Assembly (NCBI RefSeq): GCF_022376445.1 | Contig: NW_025954991.1 | Location: forward strand, 124,001 to 188,000 | Source of the DNA: Fomitopsis serialis | Taxonomy: Eukaryota > Basidiomycota > Agaricomycetes > Polyporales > Fomitopsidaceae | Direction: 5' to 3' | Length of the DNA stretch: 64,000 nt | In this document: piece by piece, positions 57,553-64,000 of the stretch | How positions within the stretch are numbered: position 1 is the first letter of the stretch | Layout of the letters: every line of letters starts with the position of its first letter | Translations under genes and position numbers: made by a program | Notes under the pieces: generated by a model | The model's input: the letters and a program-made list of their open reading frames with translations, nothing else | The model's database searches: none | Told to the model about the DNA's origin: nothing

Positions 57553-59651
57553 GGCAGGCAGACCTTGGGGGAAGCACCTGCGAAGGAGGCGGCGAGGGAC
57601 GCCTAATAAAGGTCCGGGGTATGATGGCGCCCAAGAACGACATTGTGGTGACGGTACCATGCCCACTTGGGCGCCAGACGAAGACTGGAAGACGGGTCAG
57701 GGGGCGTTGAAATATGGCCTCCCGGATTTGGCGTAGCTTGACATGGTCGAGGACCAATGTACAGTTTCGAGTGCCATATACCCGATATCGGCACCGTGTT
57801 GTCCATCGGTGTACTAAATACTTGGCATCTGCGTTATCAAGCGGCAACGGCTATAGAAAGGATGGCACCGACGCCGGGCGCCACAATTGCGCAAGATCTA
57901 CGCTGCCACCTGCGGGTACTGGAATGAGATCGAGCGCACAAAAGACCTCCTCAGTTAAATTTTGAAAGCCAGGACACCGGTGCGAATAGATGCGTCAGAT
58001 ACCTCGCTGGCGGATCCGTGATTGACTCACTGCCATATGTCGGAAGCTGATAGCTAACCACAGGTTGTTCACATGCAGAACAATGCACGGAGGTTGATAC
58101 GAAAAATGTGGAAGTCAGTCTCCCTTACAAGGGAGATCCGCGAGGTGTTTGCCAGACATTGCATTCAAAGTGACGGACACGTAGTGCCTGCCTCGTTGTT
58201 CAGGGAGCGAACAGAAGATTTGCGAACGCCAGTCCCCGTCAACAATTTTTGCGCCACCAGGACAGCGTCAGCCACGACCGGTTTGACGGACTGGCATTAG
58301 GTGTCAATAGAGATCTGGTAGTTCCAGCGAGCCTCAGTCCTGATCCTATTGTGAATCATGACCAGGCCGCACAAACGCCATTTAAAATCATCGTGCAGGT
58401 GAGGTATTGGCGTCAGATGGTGGCAGCACCTCCACGTTTTTAACGGCCAACAGTCGAGGGTCACTATCTGTTCACGGGTAGGCCAGAGCTGTGAGGCAGA
58501 GGACGTACCTGCAATGCACGAGGGGGGGACCGTATCGTTGCAGATAGGTACGATCATTCCCAACACGTCGGTCGGTGACCAACGTGATAAATACTGTGCT
58601 AGCCCAAGTGCACTACACCATGCCGAACGTTAGACAGCGGCGCAGTCTGCCGCATTGTCATTCTTCATTGCTGGTTCATACGCATGCTGAGCATTGCTTT
58701 TTGAGTCAATCTGACTGCCAGATACACCACAGCGAGCGAATGTTTGAAGAGGGTGGGTGCTACATACCTCCGCGACTTTTACCCGGCTCTCGATCAGTCG
58801 TGGCGCATCAGTCAATTTGTTGCGTCGGGGTTCGAGGCGATGGTATCGTGCTCACTCGGAGGTCGCGCTTTCTGACGGAGAATATCCATGTTCATCCATG
58901 GCAGGGGCACCACGTCGGTCTGGATGCATCTTGAACTTTGTACCATATTGGGGTTTGATGGCGCGCGCTGGATCGTTCTCCGGCCTGCAACAATTCAGGT
59001 AAGTTAGGAGGCTGAGACAGTGACAGCCTCGCTGCCCGGGCGGCTCGGAATTCACAGTCGCGCTGAATAGAGCTCTGTTCTTCATCATGACGCGCTCACT
59101 CGCAGTCATGACATGTCCGATAAATTTTGCATATCCCCGAAAGGTTGAAGTCCGATCATTAGCGGGCGAAGTTTGAGTCAGATGTCGACCAACTCACCAC
59201 ACGGAAGATCTTTAGGCAGAACAGTGTTATGCGGCTGAAAAGCGGCCTGGTAAGGAACCAAGAAGTGAACGCAGGGTGCTTGCCCACGTCATGCACAGAG
59301 TTTCTGCGGGCCAAGGGGCACGAACTTCCACGCACCTGTAGTCCGGGAGCGCATGATCAAAACCGTCGGCGAAAGCTGTTGCACAAAATTGCAGCTTCGC
59401 AACAAACGCCGTGGATCTGGAGTAGAGAACCATGTGGTGAGGAGCCCTAACAATAGCTCGAGGCCTCAAAATAGTCAAAACTACCTTTCCCACAGGTGAC
59501 TCGGGGCCGACAGGCTTATACCCAAGGCGACATCCGACTTTCACGGATAGCACGCGCGTGTGATGCAACGACACCATACGGAGAGCAAGCCAAAAGGAGC
59601 ACGTACTTCTGAGGACCTAGTACACATTAATCATTTACTACGCCAGGATAC
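57553..59651. other. 2.1-kb region without a supported gene
   Basis: It lies between the 7TM gene start and the CCT3 stop, both minus strand, so the right end should hold the CCT3 terminator and the left end the 7TM promoter. Frames are below about 120 codons, change strand, and show no family motif. Scattered minus-strand pieces (58297-58566, 58852-59109, 59227-59577) could be remnants of a gene, but I cannot join or identify them. Confidence 0.4.
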
Positions 59652-61683
59652 TTATTCTCCCATCATCTCCTCCTGGGGCGCGCCTCCGCCACCACTTTCT
59701 CTCTCTTTCCGCGTTGCTTGCACGACATCGTCGACGCGCAGAAGCACACGCGAAGCCTCCACGGCCGTTTTGAGGATTTGAATCTGCGATACGCTAATGC
59801 ATCAGCCACGGTGATCGGCGTAGACATACGTTAACGGACCTTGACGCTGGCAGATTCGTAAAGACCGTAGGATTTCATGTCCACGATCTTCCCTGTCTCG
59901 CCATCAATACCCCACGAGTGTTCTCCATTGGCATGCTTCGCCTGGAGTAGATGATCACGTCAGTTCGAAATGCAACTCACGGACACGAGCGAAACTCAAA
60001 GAGACTGATGTACGAACCCGAAGCTCAGTGAGTACCCGGATCGCGTTACCTCCGCTGTTCTGCACCAGCGTCCGCGGAATTACCTCCATCGCATCAGCGA
60101 CGGCACGGAAGGGCCCATTCTCCACGCCCGTGATGCTCCTCGCCTTGGCATGCAGACCAACACTGATCGCCATCTCCGTCGCGCCTCCCCCGGGGGCGAG
60201 GATGGGGTTGAAGACCACGTTACGCGCGACGGACATTGCGTCCGCGAGGTTGCGGTCGATCTCGTTGAGTATGTCTTTTGATGGGCCGCGGAGGAGGATC
60301 GTGCACGCCTTCGGGGTCGTGCACTCGGTGAGGAACGTGAAGTACTCGTCGCCAATCTTCTCGATGTTGAACAGGCCGCACTTGGTGCCGACGTCGGCCT
60401 CGCGAAGGTCCTCCACGCGGTTGACGATAGTGGCGCCGACAGCACGCGCGATGCGGTTGTTGTCGGACTTCCGTACTCGTCGGATGGCGGAGACGTTCGC
60501 CTTGGAGAAGAAGTGTTGCGCATAGTCTATGGAAGCGATCAAAGCATGTTGACAATGCCGAGGGCGATTGACGTACCAGAGACACCCTTCTCGGTGATGA
60601 CTAGGTCAGGCTTGAACTCCAGGATCTTGTCCACCATCGCCTTGACCTGCTCCTCCTCAATCTCCTGTATCCTGCTCCAATCCGCCTCCTTCGAAATCTC
60701 AATGTTCGTCTGCGACTCGCCCTTCTTGTACTCCAACGGGCAGTCCAGCAGGACGATCCGCGGCTTCTCGATCCGCCTGCGCATTTTGGGGTGCGTGATG
60801 TCCTTGTTGACCATGACCCCGCTGAGCACCTTGCTGTCCTCGATCTCACCACCCGGGATCTTTTCGACGCGTGCATACCGCTTGATGTCGACGGTCTTGG
60901 TGACCCCCTCCTCCATTGCGACAGTGCGAACCGCCTGGAGCGCGAGCTTGCACATGAGGTCGGACCAGCGCATCACAAACTTCGTGCCGATGGACGTCTT
61001 TATGAGGGAGAGCATCTGCGCGTCGTCATTGGTTTCGATGGGGATGGAGATCTTCTTGATGATCTCGAGGGCCTCCTTGAGAGCCTTGTTGTACGCGGAG
61101 ATGATGACCACCGGGTGGATGTCGCGCTCGAGCTGAGATAGAGACTGGGCGAGAATCTCGCCAGCTAGCCAAAGTCAAGCCATCATCTCAGAAACAACTT
61201 CGGTCTGGACATACCAAGGATGATGACACTCGTGGTTCCGTCACCGCACTCCTCGTCCTGTGTCCGACTGAGCTCGATCATGTTCTTTGCTGCGGGATGT
61301 GCGACGTCGATTTCCCGCAAGATGGCGTTTCCGTCGTTTGTCAACCTGAGCTTCGCGGTAAGACGACGGATATGATAGATTTTGTAGAGACGTACAGAAT
61401 ACCACCCATAGGATCCAAAATCATCTTGAGCATGGCTTTCGGACCCAGACATGTTCGGATGACATCCGCAACGGTCTGCCCGAGCATATCTTGAGCACCG
61501 TACTTGTAAACAAATAATAATATGCGTACCTTCGCAGCGGTGATGTTGGAAATCTGTGCTTTCCGTCCCGACTGCCTCTCGGGCGCGGTGTCTACAAAGG
61601 TCTCTGAGGGATGCCCTTCCCAAGCAGACAATAACGAACGTACTCATCACAAAGATTGGTGTTTGTCCGCCGGCCTGCATCAT
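59652..61683 (-). CDS. CCT3: T-complex protein 1 subunit gamma (CCT3)
   Basis: Start [14 protein letters not shown] (a second ATG at 61680 is equivalent), then [40 protein letters not shown] with DPMGGI, and [20 protein letters not shown]. The nucleotide-binding [14 protein letters not shown] and [19 protein letters not shown] follow, then the apical domain ([78 protein letters not shown]) and [47 protein letters not shown] and [20 protein letters not shown] to the end. Length is about 555 residues as expected. All introns are short, GT-AG and in frame, with no frame break. It is one of eight subunits of the cytosolic chaperonin TRiC/CCT, which folds actin and tubulin. It is divergent from ATG101. 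Confidence 0.95.
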
Positions 61684-61947
61684 GACTGAACGTAGAGAGA
61701 CGTAGGAGCAAAGAACGTGAAAGGAAGAGGCAAGAGGAGGCTCGCGTTCTGCAGACGCGTCTCGCCGATTTCGAAAACGTGAAGTCGGAAGCGCCGGTAA
61801 ACCCTTTTGGGGCCGCATGCGCGTGACGGGCGCCTGTGCGATCCCCTCCAGTGCCACACCATCAGACTTCAGTCCTGTCTTATAGCGAGCCTGGCCCGCG
61901 TCGCCTGCTTGCGTCCCCACAATCTCTAGGCGAGCTATCTCTCAAGG
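61684..61947. promoter_or_regulatory. shared divergent promoter of CCT3 and ATG101
   Basis: Only 264 bp separates the two start codons on opposite strands, so both promoters must lie within it or overlap the first exons. No TATA box stands out. Confidence 0.5.
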
Positions 61948-63969
61948 ATGAACACACATCCAACTGTAACAATAGAGCTGGTGAGACTTATAGCCTCCGA
62001 GCGACTGCGTGGTCCGCCGATACATATCCAGCCAGGTCCTTGACCGGCACACGACGCAGGAGGTCCTGCGCGCCGTCCTCCACTCCGTGCTCTTCCACCG
62101 CCTCTTCGGCACCGTCAAACCACAAACGTTCGAGGTGCTCGATGTCACGATGGTCAGTTGCACACTTCCCCTCACGCCACCGCGGCGCGCCGGTGGCGAA
62201 TCTGAATCTGACGGACGGTCAGCCAGGCGTGGACGATCCTGAGATGAAACAGCTGGTGAACGACAAGGTCGATGCGTTCTGGAAAAGCATTGAGGGAGGC
62301 TTTAGCAAGCGTGGTCAGGTGTGTCTCATCGCTCTGTGATAATTCCCCGGGGAGGGCGCTCGAAGGGTGGCGGATGGAGTCCCCACTGCTCTTTGCTGTC
62401 GGGCAGTGCGTTCAGAGCACGTACCCTCAAGCACACTGCCAAACCAGGGTGCGGCGCAGTGGCCGCTCTCTGCGCGGAGGCGCTGCGCACGTCGTTCAAT
62501 GCTGTACAAGATTCCTAGTATCGCCCAGCTGCATCCGCCCTGATCAGACTGAACTGGGGAAGTTCCTTGATCATGTTTGCTGTGTTCGCCGTGTTGTCTG
62601 GGCCTTGATACGCCACTGCCTGAGGCTACTCGGGCCCCTCGGACTCAGTTTCTGAGTGTTCACACGAGCTAGCATACCAGTGCTCTTATGAACGAGCGGA
62701 TGAAGTTGGCCAGTCTCCCAGACCCCGCCAATAGCACGAAGCAGCGGTACGATCCACTATTGGCGTATTGAGTGCGAGTCGACTTCGATCGAACTTTGAA
62801 GCTTGATTCGGGACATGTCTCTTCGGTTGTTCCACTTTGTTGCCTATTCTATCGACTGCCTCATGCATCTCCAAACACGACTGATATCAGGCGTGTCTCG
62901 TCGCGCTCTACCATGGGAGGCGAGTACTCTGTGGGAGGACGTGCAACTCTGCTTCCGTTTTCTGATTGGTGTCTGGGCAGTGTGCTTCGGGCATCCACCT
63001 CACGCAAAGGCGTCGCCAATATTGGAGGCGCAGTGCATTATATCGCGGCGCAGTGACTGCTATCTGCGCAGGAGCGCTGTGCACGCCATGGGACGCTGTA
63101 CCAGGAGGGCAGGCATTACCCAGCCACGTCCGCATCGAACAGGCTTGTCTGACAAGGAAGCTCGCGGATCATGCTGATTGCGCTGTCGTGTCCTGTCAAC
63201 CTCTTAAGGCTGCCTCGGGTTTCACGGACTGTGTCTCTGGGCATTGATACTTCAATAAAGGGGCAGGTGAAGCAGACCGATCACTCAGACCCCGACATCA
63301 GCACGAAGCGGTACCATGGTTCGTTATCAATGCTTATAATTCGAGTCGACCGTGACCGAATATCGGAGCTGATAAAGTACCGTCCCTCTGGTTACTCTCC
63401 ATTTACTGCACATTCCATGATTGCTTCCTTGCTTGTTGTGGTATTTGAAGTACAATGACTAGCGCACTTACACGGCATCCAGATCATCGTAACGTTCTCA
63501 GAAAAGCGTCCCAGGAAGACATGGTTCATGATGGGAGAGGTGAGTCCCGATATAGCGCCGCGAGCCACAGCACCTAAACTAAGTCCAGGAAGAAATTCCC
63601 TGGGAGCAGTGGTACGCACTATGCGGGCGGAGGGGGTGTCCTGCAACTGACCCACGTTTCAGGATCATAAACGCAGAGATCCGGCAGCCCACACCCGAGA
63701 GAGGTATGCCGCCTTTTCTTCACCGTATGCGCAAGCTCTAATATTACGCAATGTTATTTTTACCCTGTGTCTCGTTCGTTTTCTCTGCAGATCAGCGCAA
63801 ATTCCAAGCGGACCTCGCCGCCACGCTCACCAAGAGCCTGAAGACGATGCTCACGCACGCGTCTTCCGAACGTGGCCGGTCTGCGGTCCCCCTCATCACG
63901 AACGCCAACGGTATATCGCCGTTCCCAATCAAGATTACCGTGAAGGTTGGTGGCGTGGAAGTGGGTTAA
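61948..63969 (+). CDS. ATG101: autophagy protein ATG101 with one greatly enlarged intron
   Basis: MNTHPTVTIEL joins after a splice to VLDRHTTQEVLRAVLHSVLF, HRLFGTVKPQTFEVLDVTM, then PGVDDPEMKQLVNDKVDAFW with KSIEGGFSKRGQ (exon end 62318). The next exon starts at 63483: IIVTFSEKRPRKTWFMMGE, followed by EEIPWEQW (the WF/WE-type finger region), IINAEIRQPTPER and DQRKFQADLAATLTKSLKTM, SSERGRSAVPLITNANGISP and ITVKVGGVEVG, stopping at 63967-63969. This is the ATG101 HORMA-domain protein, which stabilises ATG13 in the autophagy-initiating ATG1 complex of fungi that have it. Length is about 185 residues. The 62319-63482 intron is 1164 nt against 50-60 nt for the others, and holds a duplicated sequence. 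The flanking exons are intact and in phase. Confidence 0.88.
62400..62830 (+). repeat. diverged direct duplication inside the ATG101 intron, unit 1
   Basis: Matches 62960-63400 in the same orientation, with shared blocks in the same order: GCGGCGCAGTG (62451), a CTCTCTGCGCGGAGGCGCTG-like stretch, CCCAG...CCGC, GATCATG, CAGACCCCG and AGCACGAAGC (62737), and CGAGTCGAC. Offsets of 594 and 563 bp at different anchors show indels between units. Confidence 0.65.
62960..63400 (+). repeat. diverged direct duplication inside the ATG101 intron, unit 2
   Basis: Second unit; anchors include GCGGCGCAGTG at 63045 and AGCACGAAGC at 63300. No open frame, terminal repeat or target duplication was recognised. 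Confidence 0.65.
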
Positions 63970-64000
63970 CCTAATGCCCCGCCAGAGTCGGTGACTGGTG

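Noticed and set aside
62803..63177. 124-codon frame inside the ATG101 intron as a nested gene
   Set aside because: It does not persist in the other duplicated unit and has no motif; more likely chance coding in a repeat.

Overview
The window is nuclear DNA of a filamentous basidiomycete, most likely an Agaricomycete. The evidence is the density of short introns (about 50-70 nt, GTGAGT/GTGCGT/GTACGT donors), the GC-rich third positions in long exons, and several families I know mainly or only from Agaricomycetes: a 7TM protein of the DUF6534 type, an HNH-type protein with the RNGLLMCPNH core, an O-fucosyltransferase-like family, and small disordered proteins. There is no sign of bacterial, plasmid or viral organisation, and I saw no CRISPR array, rRNA or confident tRNA.

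Layout. 1-5 kb: 3' part of an O-fucosyltransferase-like gene (+), then a DH-PH-FYVE Rho exchange factor (-). 6-7 kb: mitochondrial uS15 (-). 8-10.4 kb: secreted GH89 alpha-N-acetylglucosaminidase (+). 10.9-12.7 kb: first xanthine-dioxygenase-like gene (-). 13-14 kb: HNH-type protein (+), followed by a 38-bp tandem repeat. 14.7-15.3 kb: centrin (+). 16.5-18.5 kb: two-finger C2H2 regulator (-). 18.5-22.7 kb: apparently gene-free. 22.7-23.8 kb: second C2H2 protein (+). 24.7-27.5 kb: ER class I alpha-1,2-mannosidase (+). 28-32 kb: a small unknown gene, a decayed gene and two copies of a dispersed repeat. 32.3-33.9 kb: enolase (-). 35.3-37.6 kb: nucleolar GTPase NOG2 (+). 38.1-39.6 kb: second xanthine-dioxygenase-like gene (+). 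40.2-41.9 kb: TRF4-like nucleotidyltransferase (+). 42.4-45.0 kb: TPR-like protein of unknown function (+). 45.3-49 kb: an ER membrane protein (-), a small disordered protein (+), ribosomal eL28 (-) and an unknown protein (-). 49.8-50.7 kb: TPMT-type thiol methyltransferase (+). 50.9-52.3 kb: tandem pair of small hydrophilic proteins (-). 52.7-54.9 kb: F-box-type protein and a small protein (+). 55.5-57.6 kb: 7TM protein (-). 59.7-61.7 kb: CCT3 chaperonin subunit (-), divergent from ATG101 (61.9-64.0 kb, +).

The genes are mostly unrelated housekeeping and lineage-specific loci. I see no biosynthetic cluster, defence island or other co-operating system. The strongest non-routine signals are: (1) many one-base frame breaks, mostly missing bases in short homopolymers, in otherwise well conserved genes including the normally essential NOG2; (2) an ATG101 intron enlarged to 1164 nt that holds a diverged direct duplication; (3) a ~460-520 bp direct repeat on both sides of a decayed gene; (4) inverted xanthine-dioxygenase-like paralogues ~26 kb apart; and (5) a tandem pair of small TATA-driven genes. 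Exon limits were placed by eye from splice consensus and remembered family sequences; no alignment was run.
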